A stretch of 64,000 nucleotides of DNA from Streptomyces solicavernae (GTDB lineage: Bacteria > Actinomycetota > Actinomycetes > Streptomycetales > Streptomycetaceae): assembly GCF_029968095.1 (NCBI RefSeq), contig NZ_JASCIR010000002.1:372001-436000 (forward strand), read 5' to 3'. How positions within the stretch are numbered: the first letter of the stretch is position 1; each line of letters opens with the position of its first letter. Shown in pieces: positions 36,004 through 43,980 of the stretch. Position numbers and translations under genes: made by a program. Under the pieces are notes generated by a model. It was given only the letters and a program-made list of their open reading frames with translations. It made no database searches and was not told where the DNA came from.

Positions 36004-36052
36004 CGTGAGAACCCTTTGGGTGGGGTGGGTCCGCGGGCGGCGCTCTCGCCGG

Positions 36053-36121
36053 TCAGCCGCGAGCCCGGAGCATGGGGACGACCTCGTCGCTGCGCACGGC
36101 AGCGCGGAACGCGACAGTCAT
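36053..36121 (-). CDS. Small ORF, 22 aa, possible leader peptide
   Basis: ATG 36121 follows a perfect GGAGG with 7-nt spacing; the peptide begins MTVAFRAAVRSDEVV and ends at TGA 36053. It stops 49 nt before the TTG start of the methyltransferase-GNAT gene, so it could act as a translated leader controlling it. Only the strong ribosome binding site and position support it; no homology is claimed. Confidence 0.4.
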   Translation of the reverse strand: MTVAFRAAVRSDEVVPMLRARG

Positions 36122-36205
36122 CAACCCACCTCCAAGATCGATGGCCACGGTATCACGATCGGTGAACACCTGTGCGGGTCGCGCGGGTCGCGCGGGTCGC
36201 CCTGG

Positions 36206-37147
36206 TCAGTGGCAGACCTTCTCGTGCGCCTCGTGCCCGCTCGGTTCCAGCTGGAACGTGCAGTGCTCCACGTCGAAGTGGTCGCCGATGCAGCCCTGCA
36301 GCTCGTGCAGCAGCTTCTCGTGGCCCACCGAGTCGAGGATGTCGTGGTCGACGACCACGTGCGCGGAGAGCACCGGCATTCCCGAGGTGATGGTCCAGGC
36401 GTGGAGGTCGTGCACGTCCCGCACCCCGGGCAGCTCCAGGATGTGGGTCCGCACCTCGGCCATGTCGACCCCCTTGGGTGCGGCTTCGAGCAGCACGTTC
36501 ACCGTCTCGCGCAGCAGCTTCACCGTACGGGGCACGATCATCAGGCCGATCACGATCGAGGCGATCGGGTCCCAGGCCTGCCAGCCGGTGAGCACGATCA
36601 GGGTCGCCGCGACGATCACGGTGGCCGAGCCGAGGGCGTCCGCGAGGACTTCCAGGAAGGCGCCGCGGACGTTGAGGCTCTCGCGCTGGCCGCGCAGCAG
36701 CAGCGTCAGGGAGATCACGTTGGCGACCAGGCCGATCGCGCCGTACACGATCGCGAGCGGCCCGTGCGTCGGCGACGGCTCGATGAACCGCTGCACCGCC
36801 TCCACCAGGACGAAGCCGCCGACGCCGAGCAGCAGCAGGCAGTTGGCGAGCGCCGCGAGTATCTCCGCGCGGGCGTACCCGAACGTCCGGTTGCCGGAGG
36901 CGGGGCGGTTGGCGAAGTGGATGGCGAGCAGCGCCATCGCGAGGCCGAGCGCGTCCGTCGCCATGTGCCCGGCGTCGGCGACCAGAGCGAGCGAGTTGGC
37001 GGTGATGCCGCCGACGATCTGCACCACCATCACGAACACCGTGATGCTCAGCGCGATACGCAGCCGCCCCTTGTACGCGGCCGCGGCCGTACCGGTCAGC
37101 GGCGCCCCGTGGCCGTGTCCGTGTCCGTGGTCGTGCCCGGCCCCCAT
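36206..37147 (-). CDS. Cation diffusion facilitator (CzcD/ZitB-type metal efflux)
   Basis: A 313-aa membrane antiporter that exports Zn2+ or related divalent cations. It starts with a His-rich cytoplasmic tail (MGAGHDHGHGHGHG), then six helices. The A site residues in helix 2 (LVADAGHMATDALG) and helix 5 (LEVLADALGS) are intact H/D pairs, characteristic of the Zn-transporting CDF group. A C-terminal cytoplasmic ferredoxin-like domain (VRDVHDLHAWTITSGMPVLSAHVVV) follows. It starts at ATG 37147. Just past its stop lies a short GGGTCGCGC repeat (36177-36203). Confidence 0.94.
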   Translation of the reverse strand: MGAGHDHGHGHGHGAPLTGTAAAAYKGRLRIALSITVFVMVVQIVGGITANSLALVADAGHMATDALGLAMALLAIHFANRPASGNRTFGYARAEILAALANCLLLLGVGGFVLVEAVQRFIEPSPTHGPLAIVYGAIGLVANVISLTLLLRGQRESLNVRGAFLEVLADALGSATVIVAATLIVLTGWQAWDPIASIVIGLMIVPRTVKLLRETVNVLLEAAPKGVDMAEVRTHILELPGVRDVHDLHAWTITSGMPVLSAHVVVDHDILDSVGHEKLLHELQGCIGDHFDVEHCTFQLEPSGHEAHEKVCH

Positions 37148-37160
37148 GGGGTCTCCCTCG

Positions 37161-37218
37161 TCTCGGCGGACGTGCTCGTGAGTCGTGCGTCTCGGCGGAC
37201 GTGCTCGTGAGTCGTGCC
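37161..37218. repeat. Tandem 29-bp duplication upstream of the CDF gene
   Basis: Two perfect 29-bp units (37161-37189 and 37190-37218; last base differs) lie directly before the CDF start codon. They are part of the 476-bp divergent gap to the DUF5941 gene. Confidence 0.93.
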
Positions 37219-37330
37219 GGTCAGTCGCGCTCGTGGTCGTTCTCTCCGTGCCGGTTCCCCGGCGGCGACAGCCAGTGAACTACGGGGGAGGGGTATGGGG
37301 CAACACGGCACTGAACACCGTTGTCATCTG

Positions 37331-37362
37331 CTCTGACCTGCGGAAATGACTCCAGGTCAGAG
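37331..37362. promoter_or_regulatory. 9-14-9 inverted repeat in the 476-bp divergent gap
   Basis: CTCTGACCT (37331-37339) and AGGTCAGAG (37354-37362) form a perfect dyad. The gap 37148-37623 holds this dyad, the 29-bp tandem duplication, a weak TAGCCT hexamer at 37526-37531 about 95 bp before the DUF5941 start, and no further gene that I can support. The dyad could be an operator or a hairpin. Confidence 0.5.
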
Positions 37363-37623
37363 AGCTGGCAAGATCGTCCGGGGCGCCGGTCGACGAGGGT
37401 GCGATCCGTCGGGAGTTTGTCGGGCGGCCACCCGTTCGAGGATGATGACCCATGCGGTCAGCCCCTTGCAGACCGCGCTTATCGGGCCGTGAACGGGCGG
37501 TGAATTACCGCCTCCCATCATCCGATAGCCTTCGCCGACGTGCCGCCCGGCCGTCCCTCGGCCGGAGGCGCCTCGCACGCTGCCCGGCGCCCGCGCGCGC
37601 CGACCCCCAAGGAGTGAGTTCGT

Positions 37624-39453
37624 CTGTCGACCGCCATCCTCACCGGTCAGCCGGTCCCTGGCTCGTCGCTCGAAGGCGACCTGAGGGACCTCGGCTTCGA
37701 CGTGCGGGTCGCCTCCCGAGCAGCGGACGTGGAGGTCCTGCTCGCCGAGGCCCCGGCGGGCGAGCGGGTCGCGCTCGTCGACGCGGGCTTCGTCGGCCAT
37801 GCGCACGCCCTGCGCCTCGGCCTGACCGACCCGCGCTTCCCTGCGAGCGCCGTCCCCGGCGCCGTCACCGCGCAGCCGTCCGCCCGCGCCGCCCTGACCC
37901 GCGCCGTCCGCGCCGCCGCGCAGGCGCCCGCCGGTGACACGGCCCTGCGTACGGACGTCCTGGCCGACCGCATAGCCGCCGAGCTCACCGCCGACGGAAC
38001 CGAGCTGCACCGCCCCGAACTCGGCGCCCTCGTCGCCACCGTCCCCGGCGACCCGCAGGCCCGCAACGAGGCCCGCCAGGCCGTCGCCGCCGTGGACGAC
38101 GAGGACATCCGCCTCCGTACGGCCGTGAAGTCCCGCGACGGGTTCTTCACCACGCACTGCGTCAGCCCGTACTCGAAGTACCTCGCCCGCTGGTGCGCCC
38201 GGCGCGGCCTCACCCCGAACCAGGTCACCACCGCCTCCCTCGCCACCGCCCTGATCGCGGCGGGCTGCGCGGCGACCGGCACCCGCCTCGGCTTCGTCGC
38301 CGCCGGCATCCTGCTGATCCTCTCCTTCGTCCTCGACTGCACCGACGGCCAGCTGGCCCGCTACTCGCTGCAGTACTCGACGATGGGCGCCTGGCTCGAC
38401 GCCACCTTCGACCGCGCCAAGGAGTACGCCTACTACGCGGGCCTCGCCCTCGGCGCCGCCCACGCGAGCGGCGGCGGTGGCGACGGCGACGACGTATGGG
38501 CGCTCGCGCTCGGCGCGATGGTGCTGCAGACCTGCCGCCACGTCGTCGACTTCTCCTTCAACGAGGCGCATGTCGGAAGCACTGCCGCGACCGCCAACAC
38601 CAGTCCCACCGCGGCCCTTTCGGGCAGGCTCGACAGCGTCGGCTGGACCGTCTGGGTGCGCCGCATGATCGTCCTGCCGATCGGCGAACGCTGGGCCCTG
38701 ATCGCCCTGCTCACCGCGGTCACCACGCCCCGTATCACCTTCTGGGTCCTGCTCATCGGCTGCGCCTTCGCCGCCTGCTACACCACGGCGGGCCGCGTCC
38801 TGCGCTCCGTGACCCGCAAGGCCCACCGCACCGACCGCGCCGCGAAGGCCCTCGCCGACCTCGCCGACAACGGCCCGCTCGCCGACGCCTTCGCCGCCCT
38901 GAAGCCGCTGCCGCTGCCCGCCCCGGCGATCGCCTTCGCCGGGACCGCGCTCCTCGTGGCTGTGGCAGCTCTCACGTCGTACGGCAGCACCTGGGTGATC
39001 GTCGTCGCAGCGGTGTACGTGGCGGCCTCCGGCCTCGCGCTCGCCCGGCCCCTCAAGGGCGCCCTGGACTGGCTGGTCCCGCCGTTCTTCCGGGCCGCCG
39101 AGTACCTGACGGTCCTGGTGCTCGCGGCCGCCGCGGACGTGAACGGAGCCTTGCCCGCGGCTTTCGGACTGGTGGCCGCGGTCGCCTACCATCACTACGA
39201 CACGGTGTACCGCATCCGCGGTGACGCCGGCGCGCCGCCGTCCTGGCTGGTGCGCGCGATCGGGGGGCAGGAAGGCAGGACGCTGGCGGTCGTACTCGCC
39301 GCCGCACTGCTGCCCGCACCAGGTTTCACCGTCGCGCTCACGGTTCTCGCCGTGGCCGTGGCGCTGGTGGTGCTCGTCGAGAGCATCCGCTTCTGGGTGA
39401 CCGCCCACAACGAAGGCGCACCCGCCGTACACGATGAAGGAGAACCCGCATGA
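37624..39453 (+). CDS. DUF5941 protein with CDP-alcohol phosphatidyltransferase domain
   Basis: 609 aa if started at CTG 37624, the only start-like codon that keeps the family N-terminus (STAILTGQPVPGSS...) after an in-frame TGA at 37615, with AAGGAG 8-9 nt upstream; the shorter GTG 37702 start would cut a nucleotidyltransferase-like domain. Residues about 1-160 resemble a degenerate NTP-transferase half. Residues about 185-400 are a CDP-alcohol phosphotransferase: DGFFTTHCVSPYSKYLARW, TPNQVT, and the catalytic motif DCTDGQLAR...G...D...D from residue 238. A multi-helix C-terminal part (DUF5941) follows. The layout recalls inositol-phosphate cytidylyltransferase/phosphate synthase enzymes. 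It overlaps the next gene by 4 bp. Confidence 0.85.
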   Translation: MSTAILTGQPVPGSSLEGDLRDLGFDVRVASRAADVEVLLAEAPAGERVALVDAGFVGHAHALRLGLTDPRFPASAVPGAVTAQPSARAALTRAVRAAAQAPAGDTALRTDVLADRIAAELTADGTELHRPELGALVATVPGDPQARNEARQAVAAVDDEDIRLRTAVKSRDGFFTTHCVSPYSKYLARWCARRGLTPNQVTTASLATALIAAGCAATGTRLGFVAAGILLILSFVLDCTDGQLARYSLQYSTMGAWLDATFDRAKEYAYYAGLALGAAHASGGGGDGDDVWALALGAMVLQTCRHVVDFSFNEAHVGSTAATANTSPTAALSGRLDSVGWTVWVRRMIVLPIGERWALIALLTAVTTPRITFWVLLIGCAFAACYTTAGRVLRSVTRKAHRTDRAAKALADLADNGPLADAFAALKPLPLPAPAIAFAGTALLVAVAALTSYGSTWVIVVAAVYVAASGLALARPLKGALDWLVPPFFRAAEYLTVLVLAAAADVNGALPAAFGLVAAVAYHHYDTVYRIRGDAGAPPSWLVRAIGGQEGRTLAVVLAAALLPAPGFTVALTVLAVAVALVVLVESIRFWVTAHNEGAPAVHDEGEPA

Positions 39454-40202
39454 TCGGCCTCGTCCTGGCCGCCGGCGCCGGCAGTCGGCTTCGCCCCTAC
39501 ACCGAGACGCTTCCCAAGGCGCTGGTGCCCGTGGTGGGCGAGGGAACCGAGAACGAGCTCTCCGTCCTCGACCTCACCCTGAAGAACTTCGCCGAGATCG
39601 GCCTCACGGAGGTCGGCATCATCGTCGGCTACCGCAAGGAGGTCGTGTACGAGCGCAAGGCCGCCCTTGAGGCGAAGTACGGCCTGAAGCTGACGCTCAT
39701 CGAGAACGACGTCGCCGAGAAGTGGAACAACGCCTACTCCCTGTGGTGCGGCCGTGACGCCATCAAGCACTCGGTGATCCTCGCCAACGGCGACACCGTG
39801 CACCCGGTCTCCGTCGAGAAGACCCTGCTCGCCGCCCGCGGCGACGGCAAGAAGATCATCCTCGCCCTGGACACCGTCAAGGACCTGGGCGACGAGGAGA
39901 TGAAGGTCGTCGCCGACCCCGACAAGGGCATGCAGCGCATCACCAAGCTGATGGACCCCTCCGAGGCCACCGGTGAGTACATCGGCGTCACCCTCATCGA
40001 GGGCGACGCCGCCGAAGAGCTCGCCGACGCGCTGAAGGCCACGTACGAGCGCGACCCGCAGCTCTACTACGAGGACGGCTACCAGGAGCTCGTCAACCGC
40101 GGCTTCAAGGTCGACGTCGCCCCGATCGGCGACGTGTCGTGGGTCGAGATCGACAACCACGACGACCTCGCCAAGGCCCGGGAGATCGCGTGCCAGTACT
40201 GA
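39450..40202 (+). CDS. Sugar-/polyol-phosphate nucleotidyltransferase (phosphocholine cytidylyltransferase family)
   Basis: A 250-aa nucleotidyltransferase: IGLVLAAGAGSRLRPYTETLPKALVPV (nucleotide-binding loop, residues 2-28), then a region with YRKEVVYERKAALEAKYGL, ILANGDTVHPV (metal-binding Asp) and VEIDNHDDLAKA, which mark the cytidylyltransferase group acting on small polyol phosphates or phosphocholine. It starts inside the ATGA overlap with the DUF5941 gene, so the two are probably translationally coupled. It should supply the CDP-polyol donor for the phosphotransferases on either side. Confidence 0.88.
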   Translation: MIGLVLAAGAGSRLRPYTETLPKALVPVVGEGTENELSVLDLTLKNFAEIGLTEVGIIVGYRKEVVYERKAALEAKYGLKLTLIENDVAEKWNNAYSLWCGRDAIKHSVILANGDTVHPVSVEKTLLAARGDGKKIILALDTVKDLGDEEMKVVADPDKGMQRITKLMDPSEATGEYIGVTLIEGDAAEELADALKATYERDPQLYYEDGYQELVNRGFKVDVAPIGDVSWVEIDNHDDLAKAREIACQY

Positions 40203-41257
40203 CGAGGCTCATCCCCTCGCCGGTCGTCGTCGACATCCGCGCCGGAGCCCTGAACGACCTCGCCGGGGTCCTGGCCGACCAGCGGATCTCCTCGTCCACG
40301 GGGCGCCTGGCCATCGCGATCAGCGGTGGCTCGGGCGCCGCCCTGCGCGCCCGCCTCGAACCCTCGCTGCCCAACGCCGAGTGGTTCGAGGTCGGCGGCG
40401 GCACCCTGGACGACGCGATCAAGCTCGCCGACGACATAAAGAAGACGAACCGCTACGACGCGGTCGTCGGCCTCGGCGGCGGCAAGATCATCGACTGCGC
40501 GAAGTTCGCGGCCGCCCGGGTGGGCCTGCCGCTGGTCGCCGTCGCGACGAACCTGTCGCACGACGGCCTCTGCTCGCCGGTCGCGACCCTCGACAACGAC
40601 GCGGGCCGTGGCTCGTACGGGGTGCCGAACCCGATCGCGGTCGTCATCGACCTCGACATCATCCGGGAGGCGCCGGTCCGCTTCGTGCGCTCCGGCATCG
40701 GCGACGCCCTGTCCAACATCTCCGCGGTCGCGGACTGGGAGCTGGCCGCCCGCGAGCGCGGCGAGGACATCGACGGACTCGCGGCCGCCATGGCCCGCCA
40801 GGCCGGCGAGGCCGTGCTCCGCCACCCCGGCGGCGTCGGCGACGACGGCTTCCTGCAGGTCCTCGCCGAGGGCCTGGTCCTCACCGGCATCGCCATGTCG
40901 GTGTCCGGCGACTCCCGCCCCGCCTCCGGCGCCTGCCACGAGATCAACCACGCCTTCGACCTCCTCTTCCCCAAGCGCGCCGCCAGCCACGGCGAGCAGT
41001 GCGGCCTGGGCGCTGCCTTCGCGATGCACCTGCGCGGTGCCCGCGAGGAGTCCCGCTACATGGCCGACGTACTGCGCCGCCACGGCCTGCCCGTGACGCC
41101 CGAGGAGATCGGCTTCACCGTGGACGAGTTCGTGCAGGTCGTGGAGTTCGCTCCGCAGACCCGGCCGGGCCGCTACACCATCCTCGAACACCTTGACCTC
41201 AACGCCCACCAGATCAGGGACGCCTACGCCGACTATGCAAAAGCCATCGGTAGCTGA
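40190..41257 (+). CDS. Iron-containing alcohol dehydrogenase, glycerol-1-phosphate dehydrogenase-like
   Basis: 355 aa from GTG 40190 (GGGAG upstream), overlapping the preceding gene by 13 bp. The NAD-binding GGGKIIDCAKFAAA and ATNLSHDGLCSPVATL blocks and the metal ligands Asp172 (IGDALSN), His250 (ACHEINH) and His267 (ASHGEQCGLG) belong to the glycerol-1-phosphate dehydrogenase/AraM group. Such enzymes reduce dihydroxyacetone phosphate to sn-glycerol-1-phosphate, or related ketose phosphates to polyol phosphates. Placed between a nucleotidyltransferase and a CDP-alcohol phosphotransferase, it probably makes the polyol-phosphate headgroup. Confidence 0.88.
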   Translation: MPVLTRLIPSPVVVDIRAGALNDLAGVLADQRISSSTGRLAIAISGGSGAALRARLEPSLPNAEWFEVGGGTLDDAIKLADDIKKTNRYDAVVGLGGGKIIDCAKFAAARVGLPLVAVATNLSHDGLCSPVATLDNDAGRGSYGVPNPIAVVIDLDIIREAPVRFVRSGIGDALSNISAVADWELAARERGEDIDGLAAAMARQAGEAVLRHPGGVGDDGFLQVLAEGLVLTGIAMSVSGDSRPASGACHEINHAFDLLFPKRAASHGEQCGLGAAFAMHLRGAREESRYMADVLRRHGLPVTPEEIGFTVDEFVQVVEFAPQTRPGRYTILEHLDLNAHQIRDAYADYAKAIGS

Positions 41258-42014
41258 GCTCCGGCCGGTCGTTCACCCCCCGGGTGTGAAGGACCGGCGG
41301 AGCGGCGAGCACTGGGCCGGCCGGCTCTACATGCGCGAGGTCTCCCTGCGCATCGACCGCCACCTGGTGAACACCAAGGTCACGCCCAACCAGCTGACCT
41401 ACGTGATGACCCTCGCGGGCGCCCTCGCGGCCCCGGCGCTGCTCGTGCCGGGGATCACGGGCGCCGTGCTCGGTGTGCTCGCGGTCCAGCTCTACCTGCT
41501 GCTCGACTGCGTCGACGGCGAGATCGCCCGCTGGAAGAAGCAGTACTCGATGGCGGGCGTCTACCTGGACCGCGTCGCCGCCTACCTGTGCGACGCCGCG
41601 GTCCTGGTCGGCTTCGGCCTGCGCGCCGCCGACCTGTGGGGCTCCGGGCGCATCGACTGGCTGTGGGCCTTCCTCGGCACGCTCGCCGCGCTCGGCGCGA
41701 TCCTGATCAAGGCCGAGACGGACCTGGTCGGCGTGGCCCGCCACCAGACCGGCAAGCCCCCCGTGCAGGAGTCGGCAGCCGAGCCGCGCTCCTCCGGTAT
41801 GGCCCTGGCCCGCAAGGCCGCCGCCGCGCTGAAGTTCCACCGCCTGATCCTCGGCGTGGAGGCGTCCCTGCTGATCCTGGCCATCGCGGTCGTCGACAGC
41901 ATCCGGGGCGACCTGTTCTTCTCCCGGCTCGGCGTCGCGGTCCTCGCCGGCATCGCGCTCCTGCAGACGGTGCTGCACCTCGTGTCCATCCTCGTCTCCA
42001 GCAGGCTCAAATGA
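41235..42014 (+). CDS. CDP-alcohol phosphatidyltransferase
   Basis: A 259-aa membrane enzyme starting at ATG 41235, 23 bp inside the end of the dehydrogenase gene. The signature D91-CV-D94-G-EIA-R-...-G-...-D is complete (DCVDGEIARWKKQYSMAG), within a set of about six helices. It would transfer an alcohol phosphate from a CDP-activated molecule to an acceptor. It is the second such enzyme in the locus, which suggests that acceptor and donor each have a dedicated step or that two headgroups are attached. It overlaps the GT2 gene by ATGA. Confidence 0.92.
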   Translation: MQKPSVAELRPVVHPPGVKDRRSGEHWAGRLYMREVSLRIDRHLVNTKVTPNQLTYVMTLAGALAAPALLVPGITGAVLGVLAVQLYLLLDCVDGEIARWKKQYSMAGVYLDRVAAYLCDAAVLVGFGLRAADLWGSGRIDWLWAFLGTLAALGAILIKAETDLVGVARHQTGKPPVQESAAEPRSSGMALARKAAAALKFHRLILGVEASLLILAIAVVDSIRGDLFFSRLGVAVLAGIALLQTVLHLVSILVSSRLK

Positions 42015-42925
42015 CGGCCCCCGCACAGCGAACCGGTCAGCAGCTCAAGGTCGGCGCGGTCATCATCACGATGGGCAACCGCCCCGAGGAGCTCCGCGCC
42101 CTCCTCGACTCCGTCGCCAAGCAGGACGGCGACCGGGTCGAGGTGGTCGTGGTCGGCAATGGCTCCCCGGTCCCGGACGTCACAGCGTTCTCGTCGGGTG
42201 TACGGACCATCGAACTCCCGGAGAACCTCGGCATCCCCGGCGGCCGCAACGTCGGCATCGAGGCCTTCGGCCCCGGCGGCCAGGACGTGGACGTACTCCT
42301 CTTCCTGGACGACGACGGCCTCCTCCCGCGCACCGACACCGCCCAGCTCTGCCGCGAGGCGTTCGCATCCGACCCCGAGCTCGGCATCGTCAGCTTCCGC
42401 ATCGCCGACCCGGACACCGGCGAGACCCAGCGCCGCCACGTGCCGCGCCTGCGCGCCGCCGACCCGATGCGCAGCTCCCGCGTCACCACGTTCCTCGGCG
42501 GCGCCAACGCCGTACGGACGAAGGTCTTCGAGCAGGTCGGCGGCCTGCCCGACGACTTCTTCTACGCGCACGAGGAGACCGACCTCGCCTGGCGCGCCCT
42601 GGACGCGGGCTGGCTGATCGACTACCGGGCCGACATGGTCCTGCACCACCCGACGACCGCCCCGTCCCGGCACGCGGTCTATCACCGCATGGTCGCCCGC
42701 AACCGGGTCTGGCTCGCCCGCCGCAACCTGCCCGCGCCGCTCGTCCCCGTGTACCTCGGGGTGTGGCTGCTGCTCACGCTCGCGCGGCGGCCCTCGAAGC
42801 CCGCGCTCAAGGCGTGGCTCGGCGGCTTCAAGGAGGGCTGGACGAGCCCGTGCGGCCCGCGCCGCCCCATGAAGTGGCGCACGGTCTGGCGGCTGACCCG
42901 ACTGGGCCGACCTCCCGTCATCTGA
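42011..42925 (+). CDS. Family 2 glycosyltransferase
   Basis: A 304-aa GT-A fold transferase: VGAVIITMGNRPEELRALLDSV (nucleotide-sugar binding start), LENLGIPGGRNVG-type loop, VLLFLDDDGLLP (the DDD metal motif), FLGGANAVRTKVFEQVGG and FFYAHEETDLAWRALDAG (the ED acceptor motif). No long hydrophobic helices, so it would work at the cytoplasmic face with soluble or lipid acceptors. It is translationally coupled (ATGA) to the phosphotransferase and probably sugar-decorates the same product before export. Confidence 0.9.
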   Translation: MTAPAQRTGQQLKVGAVIITMGNRPEELRALLDSVAKQDGDRVEVVVVGNGSPVPDVTAFSSGVRTIELPENLGIPGGRNVGIEAFGPGGQDVDVLLFLDDDGLLPRTDTAQLCREAFASDPELGIVSFRIADPDTGETQRRHVPRLRAADPMRSSRVTTFLGGANAVRTKVFEQVGGLPDDFFYAHEETDLAWRALDAGWLIDYRADMVLHHPTTAPSRHAVYHRMVARNRVWLARRNLPAPLVPVYLGVWLLLTLARRPSKPALKAWLGGFKEGWTSPCGPRRPMKWRTVWRLTRLGRPPVI

Positions 42926-43035
42926 CAAGCTCTGGTCTGAGAGCATTCGGGCCTAGGGGGTGTCCGGCAGCCCCAGGCCGCGGTTTCCGCTGCGCCCATC
43001 CCGGCAGCGCATCTTGAAGACGAAAGTTTCCCCTT

Positions 43036-43980
43036 GTGAGTGAGACAACGCATGACGGTCCAGTCGCGGTGAGCGCACCACCGTCGCCCGACGACGGCCT
43101 CTCCCCGGCCGAACTCGCCGCCAAGTACGGGCTCGCGCAGTCCGGGGCCCGACCCGGGCTCTTCGAGTACGTCGGACAGCTGTGGGACCGCCGGCACTTC
43201 ATCCTCGCCTTCTCGCAGGCCAAGCTGACCGCGCAGTACAGCCAGGCCAAGCTGGGCCAGCTCTGGCAGGTGGCGACGCCGCTGCTCAACGCGCTGGTCT
43301 ACTTCCTGATCTTCGGCCTGCTGCTCGGCGGCCGGGGAAACATGGACATCGAGGTGTACGTCCCGTTCCTGGTGACCGGTGTCTTCGTCTTCACCTTCAC
43401 GCAGAGCTCGGTGATGTCCGGCGTCCGCTCGATCTCCGGGAACCTGGGCCTGGTGCGCGCACTGCACTTCCCGCGCGCCTCGCTGCCCGTCTCGTTCTCG
43501 CTGCAGCAGCTCCAGCAGCTGCTGTTCTCGATGATCGTGCTGCTGCTCATCCTGATCGGCTTCGGGCACTACCCGTCCTGGTCCTGGTTCCTGATCCTGC
43601 CCGCGCTCGCGCTGCAGTTCGTCTTCAACACCGGCCTCGCGCTGATCATGGCCAGGGCCGGCAGCAAGACCCCGGACCTGGCCCAGCTGATGCCGTTCGT
43701 GATGCGTACGTGGATGTACGCGTCCGGCGTGATGTTCCCGCTCGACTACATGCTGACCAAGGTCACCGCCCCGGGCTGGATCGCCGAGGCGCTGCTCGCC
43801 AACCCGGCGGCGGTGTACATGGACCTGATGCGTGACGCGCTGATCACCGGCAACGGCTCGGAGGACCTGCCCGGGCTGCCCGAGCACGTCTGGGCCCTCG
43901 GCCTGGGCTGGGCGCTGCTGCTCGGTATCGGCGGGTTCATCTACTTCTGGAAGTCAGAGGAGAAGTACGGCCGTGGCTGA
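43036..43980 (+). CDS. ABC-2 type exporter permease (TagG/Wzm-like)
   Basis: A 314-aa permease with six membrane helices. The N-terminal amphipathic part (WDRRHFILAFSQAKLTAQYSQAKLGQLWQ) matches O-antigen and teichoic-acid exporter permeases, and FFSMIVLLLILIGFG/VFVFTFTQSSVMSG follow. GTG start at 43036; no convincing ribosome binding site is visible nearby. It begins 110 bp after the GT2 gene, so it may have its own promoter. Together with the ATPase it should move a lipid-linked glycan or polyol-phosphate across the membrane. Confidence 0.92.
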   Translation: MSETTHDGPVAVSAPPSPDDGLSPAELAAKYGLAQSGARPGLFEYVGQLWDRRHFILAFSQAKLTAQYSQAKLGQLWQVATPLLNALVYFLIFGLLLGGRGNMDIEVYVPFLVTGVFVFTFTQSSVMSGVRSISGNLGLVRALHFPRASLPVSFSLQQLQQLLFSMIVLLLILIGFGHYPSWSWFLILPALALQFVFNTGLALIMARAGSKTPDLAQLMPFVMRTWMYASGVMFPLDYMLTKVTAPGWIAEALLANPAAVYMDLMRDALITGNGSEDLPGLPEHVWALGLGWALLLGIGGFIYFWKSEEKYGRG

